From: Paludibacter sp. 47-17
Lineage (GTDB): Bacteria > Bacteroidota > Bacteroidia > Bacteroidales > Paludibacteraceae
Assembly (NCBI GenBank): GCA_001898935.1
Contig: MKVT01000008.1
Span: 434,001 to 498,000 of the forward strand
Direction of reading: 5' to 3'
Length of the DNA stretch: 64,000 bases
Below, in pieces: positions 54,190 to 62,933 of this stretch. Position 1 is the first letter of the stretch, and every line of letters begins with the position of its first letter. A program made the position numbers and the translations under genes. Under the pieces are notes generated by a model. That model ran no database searches. It saw only the letters and a list, made by a program, of their open reading frames with translations, and had not been told where the DNA came from.

Positions 54190-55287
54190 ATGAAAAATTT
54201 ATTCTTTTTAGGGCTGTTTTGCAGCATCTTTTCCGTTTCCGCCCAGCTCCTGCAGCCGGGCTTCGATAAGGCCGAGTACCTCGAAACCCTACGGGTCAAC
54301 CAGCGGGTGTTCGTGGATCCCGACAAGTGGGACACGCTTACCGGTGTGCCGGCTCCTCAGCACTACAGGCTGGAGTACCGCTCGCCCGAGGTAGCTTTCG
54401 ACAACCGGTGGGATTTGTGGATGCATACCGGGAAGCCGCTGGCCACGATTGCCATCCGAGGTACGGTGCGTACCGAAGTCAGTTTTATGGCCAATCTTTA
54501 CGCGGCCATGATACCTGCCACGGGCGAACTGCAGCTGGAGGACAACTGGCTGTTCGAATACAAACTGGCTCAGCATCCCCAGGCTGCGGTACAGGTGGGT
54601 TGGTTTATCGGACTTGCCTATATGTCGGGTTCCATACTGACAAAAATTGATTCGTGCTACCAACAGGGCGTACGCGATTTTATCCTTACCGGACATAGCC
54701 AGGGCGGAGCTATCTGCTTTATGCTCACCGCTTATCTCGAAAACCTGCGGCTGGCGGGTAAACTTCCTGCCGATATCCGGTTCAAAACCTATTGCAGCGC
54801 GGGTCCGAAACCAGGTAACCTGCACTTTGCCTACGATTACGAACACCTCACCCGGGGCGGTTGGGCATTTAATGTGGTAAGTCCGCTCGACTGGGTGCCC
54901 GATGTGCCGTTTTCCATTCAGACGGTCGACGATCTTACCCGGGTGAATCCGTTTAAAGATGTAAATAAGGTGTTGAAAAAACAAAAATTGCCTCAGCAGA
55001 TTGCCTTCAAAATAGCTTACGACGAACTGAGCCGGCCGGCAAAAAAGGCCCAGCGAAATTACGAACGCTACCTGGGCAATATGGTGGAACGGGCAGTGAA
55101 AAAACAACTTCCGGGCCTCGCTACTCCGGAATATATTTCCAGTAATTACTACGTGCGCACGGGGACAACGGTAGTGTTGTATCCCGATGCCGAATATTAC
55201 CAAAAGTTCCCCGAAGTCGATGCTGCTGCCACGGTATGGTACCATCATGTGATCGAACCTTATTATTTCTTGGCCGAAAAGTATTGA
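54190..55287 (+). CDS. Exported class 3-type lipase
   Basis: The 365-residue protein has a signal peptide (1-19, ending FSVSAQ) and an alpha/beta-hydrolase domain of the fungal-type class 3 lipase family (Lipase_3). The strand ATIAIRGT opens the catalytic region, and the nucleophile elbow is GHSQGG with S170. The catalytic Asp is likely in SPLDWVPDVP (about residue 234-240); the C-terminal His is probably in WYHHVIEPY. It hydrolyses lipids or esters in the periplasm or outside. It is flanked by its own -7 box and by the GH97 promoter, so probably stands alone. Confidence 0.85.
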   Translation: MKNLFFLGLFCSIFSVSAQLLQPGFDKAEYLETLRVNQRVFVDPDKWDTLTGVPAPQHYRLEYRSPEVAFDNRWDLWMHTGKPLATIAIRGTVRTEVSFMANLYAAMIPATGELQLEDNWLFEYKLAQHPQAAVQVGWFIGLAYMSGSILTKIDSCYQQGVRDFILTGHSQGGAICFMLTAYLENLRLAGKLPADIRFKTYCSAGPKPGNLHFAYDYEHLTRGGWAFNVVSPLDWVPDVPFSIQTVDDLTRVNPFKDVNKVLKKQKLPQQIAFKIAYDELSRPAKKAQRNYERYLGNMVERAVKKQLPGLATPEYISSNYYVRTGTTVVLYPDAEYYQKFPEVDAAATVWYHHVIEPYYFLAEKY

Positions 55288-55366
55288 CGAGGTTCACAAA
55301 ACGGTAAGATCCTTGCATTTTTTAGTATAAAACGGTCACGATTCCTTCCCAATGGCCGAATTCTGT

Positions 55367-55374
55367 TATATTTG
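55367..55374 (+). promoter_or_regulatory. -7 box of the GH97 gene
   Basis: TATATTTG lies 25 bases upstream of the chosen GH97 start. The frame upstream (from a TTG at 55372) begins inside this box, which rules that start out. Confidence 0.55.
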
Positions 55375-55398
55375 TGGCAGTTAAATAAAAATTGCTAC

Positions 55399-57348
55399 AT
55401 GATGAAAACCTGGTTTAGTATTCTTTGCCTCAGCCTGTCGTTGTCGCTGACGGGTGCCGATTTGATTGTGAAAAGTCCGGATGGAAATCTGAAGGTTATG
55501 CTCGGATTATCGGAAACGGGCCAACTCACCTACGAGGTGACCTATAAGGAAAAACAAGTACTCGAGCCATCGCCGCTCGGCATGGTGACCAATGTGAGCG
55601 ATTTCAGCAGCAACCTGTCGTTTGTGGAGAATAAGGAGCAACCTGTCCGTAAGTTTTACCGCCAGGACCGGATCAAGCGATCGGAAGTGAACTACAAGGC
55701 CAATGAGCTGGTAGCAGTGTACCAGACTCCCAGAAAGGAGAAAATAAGTGTGGTATTTCGGGTGGCCAACAACGATGTGGCTTTTAAATATCAGCTGGCC
55801 CAGCAGGGCGAAACGGCCCGCTGTATAGTGGAAAAAGAATTGAGCGGTTTTAATTTCCCCGATTTTACAACTACTTTTCTGACTCCGCAGGCCACGCCCA
55901 TGATTGGCTGGATGCGAACGAAGCCGAGTTACGAAGAAGAATATGTGGCCGATGAGCCGGTAGGTACTCCTTCGAAATACGGGGTGGGTTATACGTTTCC
56001 GGGACTGTTCCGCATCGGTGCTCATGGCTGGGCGCTGGTTTCGGAAACCGGCGTGGGAAGTTTGTATGCCGGAGCTAAACTGAGCGAAGGTACGAAAGAA
56101 GGATTGTATACCATCGCTTTTCCCGAGCCGGGTGAAAACAACGGTCTCGGCGCAGCCAATCCGGCTATTGCTTTGCCCGGCGAAACTCCTTGGCGCACCA
56201 TTACGATCGGCGACAATCTGAAACCCATCGTCGAAACCACGGTGGCGTGGGATCTGGTGGAGCCCTTGTATAAACCGTCAAAGGAATACCGGATGGGCCG
56301 GGCTACCTGGAGCTGGATTATGTGGCAGGACGGGAGTATCAACTACGACGATCAGGTGCGTTACGTCGATTTGTCGGCTGCCATGGGATACGAATTTGTA
56401 CTGGTGGATAATTGGTGGGACAATAATATCGGTCGCGAGCGTATCCGGGAATTGGTGGATTATGCTGCTGCCAAAAACGTGGGTGTTTGTCTGTGGTACA
56501 ACTCCAACGGCTACTGGAGCGATGCTCCTCAAACTCCTAAAAACCGGATGAATACCTCTATTGCCCGTAAGAAAGAAATGGCATGGATGAAAAGTATTGG
56601 TGTAAAAGGGATTAAGGTCGATTTCTTCGGCGGCGACAAACAAATGACGATGCAGTTGTACGAAGAAATATTGTCGGATGCCAATGACTTTGGCTTGGTG
56701 GTTATTTTTCATGGATGTACGCTCCCGCGCGGCTGGGAACGCATGTATCCCAATTTTGTGGGAAGTGAGGCCGTACTGGCTTCCGAAAACCTGATTTTTA
56801 CACAGCATGCCAATGATACCGAAGCGTTTAATGCGGCTTTGCATCCTTTTATACGCAACAGCGTGGCTTCGATGGATTTCGGACCGGTATTGCTCAATAA
56901 ACGGCACAACCGTACCAATAACGGCGGACATACCCGCCGTACCACCGATATTTTCCAGATTGCCACTGCAGTGCTGTTTCAAACGCCCGTGCAAAATTTT
57001 GCCATCGCTCCCAATAACCTCACCGATGTAGCTCCCTTCGTGATCGACTTTATGAAGAAAGTGCCTACCGAATGGGACGATATCCAGTTCGTCGACGGTT
57101 ATCCCGGCAAGTACGTGGTGCTGGCGCGCCGGAGCGGCGATACCTGGTACGTGGCAGGCATTAATGCCGAAAACCAAGCGAAAACCATAACGTTGAATTT
57201 GCCGATGATGGCCGGGAAAAAGGTACGGCTGTATTCGGATCATCCGAAAACCGGTGCCCCTCAACTGAGCGAGCTTGCGGTGAAGAAAAACGGACAACTG
57301 AAAATAACCCTGCCGGAAGGAGGAGGAATGGTAGCGGTGAATCAATAA
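55399..57348 (+). CDS. GH97 glycosidase, probably retaining alpha-galactosidase type
   Basis: The 649-residue exported enzyme belongs to GH97 (SusB family): an N-terminal beta-supersandwich (about 25-270), a TIM barrel (about 280-560; GRATWSWIMWQDGSINYDDQVRYVD opens it, split over a loop) and a C-terminal beta domain (about 570-649). GH97 holds inverting alpha-glucosidases with catalytic Glu and retaining alpha-galactosidases with an Asp nucleophile. Here D408 in IKVDFFGGDKQ occupies the nucleophile position, which favours the retaining group; substrate remains inferred. A calcium site is usual for the family. ATGs at 55399 and 55402 are equally possible. Confidence 0.9.
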   Translation: MMKTWFSILCLSLSLSLTGADLIVKSPDGNLKVMLGLSETGQLTYEVTYKEKQVLEPSPLGMVTNVSDFSSNLSFVENKEQPVRKFYRQDRIKRSEVNYKANELVAVYQTPRKEKISVVFRVANNDVAFKYQLAQQGETARCIVEKELSGFNFPDFTTTFLTPQATPMIGWMRTKPSYEEEYVADEPVGTPSKYGVGYTFPGLFRIGAHGWALVSETGVGSLYAGAKLSEGTKEGLYTIAFPEPGENNGLGAANPAIALPGETPWRTITIGDNLKPIVETTVAWDLVEPLYKPSKEYRMGRATWSWIMWQDGSINYDDQVRYVDLSAAMGYEFVLVDNWWDNNIGRERIRELVDYAAAKNVGVCLWYNSNGYWSDAPQTPKNRMNTSIARKKEMAWMKSIGVKGIKVDFFGGDKQMTMQLYEEILSDANDFGLVVIFHGCTLPRGWERMYPNFVGSEAVLASENLIFTQHANDTEAFNAALHPFIRNSVASMDFGPVLLNKRHNRTNNGGHTRRTTDIFQIATAVLFQTPVQNFAIAPNNLTDVAPFVIDFMKKVPTEWDDIQFVDGYPGKYVVLARRSGDTWYVAGINAENQAKTITLNLPMMAGKKVRLYSDHPKTGAPQLSELAVKKNGQLKITLPEGGGMVAVNQ

Positions 57349-57420
57349 ACCCGTGCAACATTTCGGAAATAACCGGCATCTGTGAGTTAATTTTGTCAAA
57401 TCTTAGAAAAAAGAAAGAAT

Positions 57421-58884
57421 ATGAAAATTAATCTTGCAAGTGCCGTTTGTTTATTCACGGCTTTTCTGTCCGTATCGTGTAACGAAAGTTACGATGGTGG
57501 TTTATCGTTCGAAAAAAGCTGGATTTCGGAAGTCGAACAGGCTAATTATGAAAAGTACAAGGAGTACGCCGAAAATCCTTTTGTGAAGGTTGCCGACGAA
57601 CCTGTTTCCACCTTTTCGGTGGACGCCGATGGGGCCTCTTACGCCAATATGCGCCGGTTTCTGTACCTCGGGCAAACTCCGCCCAAGGCTTCGGTTCGGA
57701 TCGAAGAGTATCTGAATTATTTTACCTACAATTATCCCGAACCTGCCGCCGGCGAAAATGTAGCCCTCGTGTCGGAACTGACCAGCTGTCCGTGGAACTC
57801 CGGACATCACCTGATCCGGCTGGGCATGAAGGGGAAAACCATTCCTGTTGCGGAACTACCCAATTCGAATTATGTGTTTTTGATCGATGTTTCGGGCTCC
57901 ATGAGTTCGCCTGATAAACTTCAGGTCCTCAAGTCGGGCTTCAAAACACTGGTCGATAACCTGCGCGCCCAAGACCGCATTGCTATCGTTACTTATGCCG
58001 GCGATGCCGGGGTGCATCTGCAGTCGACTGCCGGCTCGGAAAAGAAAAAGATTAAAAATGCGATCGATGATTTGAAGGCAGGAGGCTCTACTGCAGGAGG
58101 GGCCGGAATTGAAACCGCTTATAAGATTGCCGAGGATCATTTTATTAAAGGAGGCAACAACCGGGTGATTCTAGGTACCGACGGCGATTTCAACGTGGGC
58201 ATGACGTCGACCGACGAATTGGTGAAGTTGATTGAAAAAAAGCGGGAAACAGGGATTTACCTGACGGTGCTGGGAGTAGGCGAGGGCAACCTCAACGATC
58301 ATATGATGGAGCAGATTGCCAACAAGGGAAATGGGAATTACGAGTATATCGATAATGCCAAGCAGATACAAAAGGTATTTACACACGAGTTACAGAAATT
58401 TTATACGGTAGCTAAAGATTCGAAAATTCAGGTTAATTTTAATGCTTCGCGTGTGGAGTCGTACCGCCTTATCGGGTACGAAAACCGTAGCCTGAATACC
58501 GAGGATTTCGAAAACGATGATACCGATGCCGGCGAAATTGGTTCTACTCAAACCATTACGGCATTGTACGAAGTGAAACTCACCGGAACTGCTGCCGGCG
58601 ATCCGGTGGCCACTTTCGATTTCAGGTACAAAAAACCCGGCGAAACTACCAGCAGACTGCTGACTCATTCTATTGCTTCGTCGCCGGTCGATATCGCGAC
58701 AGCTTCCGCCGATACCCGCTTTGCTGCTTCGGTTGCTGCCTTTGGCCTATTGATGAAACAGTCGGAATATAAAGGAACAGCCGATAAGCAACTGGTGTTG
58801 AACCTGGGAAAAAATGCTGCCGGCTTCGATCCTAATGGATATCGCGCCGAATTTCTGGAACTGTTAACCAATTGGAAGGAATAG
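57421..58884 (+). CDS. VWA-domain lipoprotein, YfbK-like
   Basis: The 487-residue lipoprotein has a lipobox ending LSVSC (Cys20), an N-terminal von Willebrand factor-like domain (about 40-125; STFSVDADGASYANMRRFL), a VWA domain (about 147-330) with an intact metal site DVSGSMS starting at D156, and a DUF3520-type C-terminal domain (about 325-487). These proteins bind partners through the metal site at the envelope; function is otherwise unknown. Copy B of the dispersed repeat begins 54 bases after the stop and its hairpin could act as terminator. Confidence 0.9.
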   Translation: MKINLASAVCLFTAFLSVSCNESYDGGLSFEKSWISEVEQANYEKYKEYAENPFVKVADEPVSTFSVDADGASYANMRRFLYLGQTPPKASVRIEEYLNYFTYNYPEPAAGENVALVSELTSCPWNSGHHLIRLGMKGKTIPVAELPNSNYVFLIDVSGSMSSPDKLQVLKSGFKTLVDNLRAQDRIAIVTYAGDAGVHLQSTAGSEKKKIKNAIDDLKAGGSTAGGAGIETAYKIAEDHFIKGGNNRVILGTDGDFNVGMTSTDELVKLIEKKRETGIYLTVLGVGEGNLNDHMMEQIANKGNGNYEYIDNAKQIQKVFTHELQKFYTVAKDSKIQVNFNASRVESYRLIGYENRSLNTEDFENDDTDAGEIGSTQTITALYEVKLTGTAAGDPVATFDFRYKKPGETTSRLLTHSIASSPVDIATASADTRFAASVAAFGLLMKQSEYKGTADKQLVLNLGKNAAGFDPNGYRAEFLELLTNWKE

Positions 58885-58938
58885 ACACAATAGAAATCGT
58901 TTGTTTACGACCACGCTTTAGTCATGTGTGTACAAGAA

Positions 58939-59047
58939 GAGGGTGAAATCACATTGTGATACACCCTCTCTTTATTCGGATACCTATCCGGGAACAAATC
59001 CGAATATTCAATTCTCGGAGACTTAATTTTTATTTTGAGACAGCCTC
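58939..59047 (-). repeat. Dispersed intergenic repeat, copy B
   Basis: This 109-base element is the inverted partner of copy A at 8516-8610. One end reads GAGACAGCCTC (59037-59047) and the other is a palindromic hairpin, GAGGGTG..ATCACA then TTGTGAT..CACCCTC (58939-58968). The inner hairpin TATTCGGAT/ATCCGAATA is conserved, with the loop slightly altered. It lies in a 764-base gene-free stretch (58885-59648) after the VWA gene. The rest of that gap holds the degenerate repeats described below and no believable gene. Confidence 0.75.
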
Positions 59048-59372
59048 TTTTACTTTGATGACTCCAGTGGAGGTCATGTTGTTTTATTTAGGATTCTGTT
59101 TGGTGAACACGGAAGGATTATTGTTACCTCAAAAGTAAGGCAGAAATTCGGATCGGGATTTCTATTAGCGGAGAAAAAAGATTTCGTTTAAAGAAAAGAC
59201 AGAAAAAACTAAGAATCTTAGATTTACAATGACTTTGAAACGGTGTATTTTAACCGTATGACTTTAGACTTTGACATTTTGAACTTTGTATTCAATTGTA
59301 TGTTTTTTATCTTCGATTTTTCCTCTTTTGACACAGTTAATTGAACAGACCCAAGGTTTAAACGAACTTACA

Positions 59373-59520
59373 AGATATATTGGGCAACTTATTTAAGATA
59401 TAGAGCAACTTGCTTAATAAATATTCAGACTTAAATAACGTAAAGGGGGCTGTCAAATGATATAGACCAACATGCTTTAGATATAGAACAATGTGAAAAA
59501 GATGTAAAACATAGTGCAAA
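59373..59520 (+). repeat. Degenerate ~22-base repeats upstream of an AraC-type gene
   Basis: Five imperfect units start at 59373, 59396, 59458, 59479 and 59500, roughly AGATATAGAnCAACnTGCTTnA. The last three are in tandem at a 21-base period. A sixth related unit (TGATATAGAACAACTTG) is at 61733-61749, past the next two genes. The spacing of two helical turns fits protein-binding sites. Confidence 0.55.
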
Positions 59521-59648
59521 TAGTTTATAGTTCGGTACATTTGTCATAAGCCCCGGCGATAAAAAACATAGAGCTGGCCGCCAAAGCCTATAGTAACTTA
59601 GATTTCATGTTTAATACATCCTTCAAATCATTGATATAAAATACATTT

Positions 59649-60773
59649 ATGAACTATATTTTTTTGATAGCTGCTTTCAATGCTTTATTTTTTTCGTTTT
59701 TAATACTTCAGAAAAAAAAGGCAATCTACGATAAGATACTTATCTGTTGGCTACTCTATTTAAGTCTTTATACGGGTATCTATGGTTTGTTTTACAACAA
59801 ACTTTTTACGGATTTTCATCTGCTTTCTGTAAGTTTTATCTCATTGCTCTTACTGCACGGGCCTTTCCTTTATTTGTACATTTCGGCATTGATTGACCCC
59901 AAAGCCCGGTTCGGTAAAGAAAAACTGCTGCACTTTGTTCCCTTTGTCCTGTTCAACCTGTTTATTGTTATTGCTTCTTTTTATCCCGAAATTTCGGAAC
60001 GAATAAGCTTAGACCATCTTGAAAGCGAACATAGTGCTCCGCTGTTGTTGAATGTTTTTCTGTTGCTCACAGTGATATCGGGGCCTTTTTATTTTGTTTT
60101 ATCCATCTTACTTTTAAAAAAATTAGACATCAATATTTTCAATAACTTTTCTTCATACGAAAATGTCAACCTCGATTGGCTGCGAAAGCTTGTATATTCT
60201 TTTGGCTTTATATGGACAGTTCTAATGATTTTCGCAACTTTACACCATGTTTTCCAGATGTTTTCCTGGATCTTTTGTACCCACGGGCTGACGCTTTCCT
60301 TGTCTGCTTTTATTATCCTGATTGGTTACTATGGACTGAAGCAAAAAGAAATTTTCATTCAATATCCCAACGGGAACACTGAATATGTAACTGAGCCCAG
60401 GACGAAGTATGCCGGAATATTACTGAAAGATGATGAAATTGAACAATATGTAAGTAAGATAAGACATTTTATGGCTTCCGAAAAACCTTATCTGGATGCC
60501 GACCTATCGCTTCCTGAGCTGGCCAATAGGCTGGATATACCTTCGCATCATCTTTCACGGGTAATCAATGAGCAATTCGGGGCCAACTTCTTCGATTTTA
60601 TAAATCAGTACAGAATTGAAGAGGTGAAAGCAAGGATAGACAATCCAGAATATCAAAATTTATCACTTTTAGGAATTGCATTCGATAGTGGGTTTAATAC
60701 AAAATCGGCATTCAACCGGGTTTTTAAGAAAATAACCGGATTTACTCCAAGCGAATACCGGAAACAAATATAA
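59649..60773 (+). CDS. AraC-family regulator with N-terminal membrane domain
   Basis: The 374-residue protein has seven hydrophobic segments in its N-terminal 240 residues and a C-terminal AraC-type DNA-binding domain (about 265-374) with two helix-turn-helices (LSLPELANRLDIPSHHLSRVINEQ and NLSLLGIAFDSGFNTKSAFNRVFKK; the latter ends in the usual GFTPSEYRK). This layout is common in Bacteroidota; the ligand is unknown. Its codons are more AT-rich than those of the genes before 59 kb. The DUF6448-like gene follows in the same direction and is the nearest candidate target. Confidence 0.9.
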   Translation: MNYIFLIAAFNALFFSFLILQKKKAIYDKILICWLLYLSLYTGIYGLFYNKLFTDFHLLSVSFISLLLLHGPFLYLYISALIDPKARFGKEKLLHFVPFVLFNLFIVIASFYPEISERISLDHLESEHSAPLLLNVFLLLTVISGPFYFVLSILLLKKLDINIFNNFSSYENVNLDWLRKLVYSFGFIWTVLMIFATLHHVFQMFSWIFCTHGLTLSLSAFIILIGYYGLKQKEIFIQYPNGNTEYVTEPRTKYAGILLKDDEIEQYVSKIRHFMASEKPYLDADLSLPELANRLDIPSHHLSRVINEQFGANFFDFINQYRIEEVKARIDNPEYQNLSLLGIAFDSGFNTKSAFNRVFKKITGFTPSEYRKQI

Positions 60774-60892
60774 ACTTCTTTATCAAAGCAATGAGGACCA
60801 TCGCAGGGATATTTATTATAAAACAGGACTTAATATTTCAAGTGAATGCGTGCTACTTTACAAAGTAGGTCGCACAGGGATTAGCTACAATG

Positions 60893-60900
60893 TACTTTTG
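60893..60900 (+). promoter_or_regulatory. -7 box of the DUF6448-like gene
   Basis: TACTTTTG matches TAnnTTTG. It overlaps an ATG at 60890 that begins the open frame, so translation must start later, at 60944. Confidence 0.5.
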
Positions 60901-60943
60901 TGCCAGGATATTTCGAATAACAACAATTAAAATTTTAATTATC

Positions 60944-61588
60944 ATGAGTACAAAAGAAACAAGTTTGGCAACTGTAAGTCCTGCGAAACTTCAAAACCGT
61001 AAAAGTTATAAATCAATCTTCTCGATTGTATTATTAGCATTATTGATGGTTGGTTCCCTCCCTGCATTTGCGCATTGCGATTCGTATGACGGCCCTACAA
61101 TTAAAGATGCAATAAAGGCGCTTGAAACAAATAATGTTAATTTGGTTCTGAAATGGATAACTCCGGAACAGGAGAAAGTAATAATTCCTCTGTTTAATAA
61201 AACCTATTCTTTAAAGGCCGGCGACAAAGAAGTTTATCAGATTGTTGAAAAACACTTCTTTGAAACACTTGTAAGGCTGCATCGCGAAACAGAAGGAGCA
61301 CCTTTTACGGGCTTAAAACCTGCCGGAACAACTAAAAAGATTGTGCAACTCAGCGATCAGGCATTGGATAGTAAAGATGTTGATACTTTTCTCGTTAAAT
61401 TAAATGCCCACATTGGAAAGGTGATAAAGGAGAAATATGAAAAAGTTGTAGCGCTCGATAAAGTGAAAAACGATTCTCCTGCAAAAGGTCGTGAATATGT
61501 GGAGGCTTATGTTGATTTCACTCACACAATTGAAGCTATCCACGATATTGCAGAACAGAGTGGAGATCATTCAGCACATAAGCACTGA
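60944..61588 (+). CDS. DUF6448-like exported protein
   Basis: The 214-residue protein has a long basic N terminus, a membrane segment or late signal (about 28-45; SIVLLALLMVGSLPAFAHCD) and a helical domain with conserved-looking HCDSYDGP, LEKHFFETLVRLHRETEGAPFTGLKPAG (split) and HIGKVIKEKYEKV. The tail is His-rich (GDHSAHKH). I recall this as the DUF6448 family, found in Bacteroidota without known function. Histidines near both ends could bind a metal. A clear terminator follows. Confidence 0.7.
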   Translation: MSTKETSLATVSPAKLQNRKSYKSIFSIVLLALLMVGSLPAFAHCDSYDGPTIKDAIKALETNNVNLVLKWITPEQEKVIIPLFNKTYSLKAGDKEVYQIVEKHFFETLVRLHRETEGAPFTGLKPAGTTKKIVQLSDQALDSKDVDTFLVKLNAHIGKVIKEKYEKVVALDKVKNDSPAKGREYVEAYVDFTHTIEAIHDIAEQSGDHSAHKH

Positions 61589-61612
61589 AGTTTCCACTAA
61601 AAAGTTAAAAAG

Positions 61613-61650
61613 AATCTTCCCTGATATTTATCGGGGAAGATTTTCTATTT
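61613..61650 (+). terminator. Intrinsic terminator after the DUF6448-like gene
   Basis: AATCTTCCC (61613-61621) pairs with GGGGAAGATT (61633-61642) and is followed by TTCTATTTTT. This ends the AraC/DUF6448-like region. Confidence 0.75.
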
Positions 61651-61691
61651 TTGGGTTTTAAAAATGCAGGAAAGTCAGACACGCTTTTGTA

Positions 61692-61705
61692 AGGTGTGCA
61701 CACCT
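61692..61705. repeat. 14-base perfect palindrome
   Basis: AGGTGTGCACACCT is self-complementary. It lies inside a larger TTTGTAAG/CTTACAAA inverted pair (61686-61693 and 61725-61732), in the gene-free stretch 61589-62016. It could be a dimer-binding site or a hairpin loop; nothing more can be said. Confidence 0.6.
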
Positions 61706-61856
61706 AACAAAAGACATAAATCGTCTTACAAATGATATAGAACAACTTGAAAAAAATTAGAGCTGACTTATATCCTATTAATAACAACAAGTAGAAAATT
61801 AATTTTGGAGAGTAATACTAATTAGACCGACTATTCGAGTGGAATCAAAGGCCAGC

Positions 61857-61988
61857 CTCTAACACCTATGCGCTTTGGGCGGCTAATGTGCTTCTTACTG
61901 TCTTTGCGCCCGCATTTCAGTTTGGCGCAGTGCGACAGGAAATCCGTCCGCAGACTGCCCAAGCCCATAGCCTCAGTCGTTATCGGGT
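61857..61988. other. attC-like long imperfect hairpin
   Basis: A GC-rich 130-base block in AT-rich DNA starts CTCTAAC and ends GTTATCGGGT. Its left arm (61866-61882, CTATGCGCTTTGGGCGG) pairs imperfectly with the right arm (61955-61970, CTGCCCAAGCCCATAG). AAC...GTT ends with a long imperfect stem are the layout of integron attC sites, but the exact consensus is not met. A nine-base block just before it (TCGAGTGGA, 61835-61843) recurs inside the end of the next gene. Confidence 0.45.
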
Positions 61989-62016
61989 ATTGTAATAACA
62001 AAAAATCAGCAAATTG

Positions 62017-62853
62017 ATGAAAAAAATTGTCATATTCTCAACTATAATCTTTCTGTCAATAACCTATAGCTTTGCGACAGAGCAGTTCCCAGATTTATTA
62101 ATCATAGAGAATGATACATTTTATCTTAAATCATTTCCACTTGAAGAATTACGCTTAAAAGAAAAATTTAAGGAATCGCCCTTTGACTATTATGAAAATA
62201 TTGATTTTCCTCATACAGGTTGTTATAGAGGTTATGTTGCAACATGGAAAGTAATTGATAATAAACTTATTTTAATTAAAATAGAAAAGGTTGATTCTAC
62301 ACATCAAGAGTTGAATATTGAAGACTATTTAAAAAAAAATGACTATAAAGCAAGTTTAGTGAATAATCAAATTTTTGCAGACTGGTATTCTGACACTCTG
62401 AAACAATATGACTATTTTATGTATTACTTCAATTCTAAACGTTATTATTTGGCAAAAGTTTTCCTGGAAAATCCTGAAAAGAAAAACGAACTCATTTTTA
62501 ATCAAGGAGTTTTAATCGAGAACAACATTACGAGAATCGATTCATATTTGGTAGGTGACACTTTGACAAAAGAAATTAGTTATTATAGACAATGGTTCTT
62601 AAAGCGAGGATTAGCAAATGTGGTAGCTATCATAACGGAAAACAATGGTAGTATGGTGCGGGTGGAATTTGTTGACTTTGGAACAAAAAAGAAGAGTGCA
62701 ATAAAAGAGATTAAACATATGATTGGAATAAGAGAAGAAAAGGAACATTGGATTAACCCACGATATTGGAAAAAAACAAAAATAACGCCCTGTAATCGAG
62801 TGGACTGCCCTGCCGACAATCAACCGACAGGGAGAGAACTTAATTGTTTGTAA
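62017..62853 (+). CDS. Exported hypothetical protein next to an attC-like element
   Basis: This 278-residue protein has a signal peptide (KKIVIFSTIIFLSITYSFA) and an AT-rich, poorly conserved body of beta-like segments with no family I recognise. The last ~25 residues (after RYWKKTK) are translated from a GC-rich block that begins ATAACGCCCTG and shares TCGAGTGGA with the attC-like region, so the original protein may have been shorter and now reads into a repeat. The ATG at 62017 is used; a TTG at 62014 precedes it. Confidence 0.65.
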   Translation: MKKIVIFSTIIFLSITYSFATEQFPDLLIIENDTFYLKSFPLEELRLKEKFKESPFDYYENIDFPHTGCYRGYVATWKVIDNKLILIKIEKVDSTHQELNIEDYLKKNDYKASLVNNQIFADWYSDTLKQYDYFMYYFNSKRYYLAKVFLENPEKKNELIFNQGVLIENNITRIDSYLVGDTLTKEISYYRQWFLKRGLANVVAIITENNGSMVRVEFVDFGTKKKSAIKEIKHMIGIREEKEHWINPRYWKKTKITPCNRVDCPADNQPTGRELNCL

Positions 62854-62933
62854 ACAGTACTTACTGTAGATTCAAAAAAAGGAGTTGTAGATATAAACGT
62901 GTTAGTGGTAGTTTTAAAAAAAAACATGACCAA

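Noticed and set aside
56278..57399. 373-codon minus-strand frame
   Set aside because: Antisense to the catalytic part of GH97; composition of a shadow frame.
58956..59138. 60-codon plus-strand frame
   Set aside because: It is translated from the dispersed repeat copy B and its flank; start and frame are chance.
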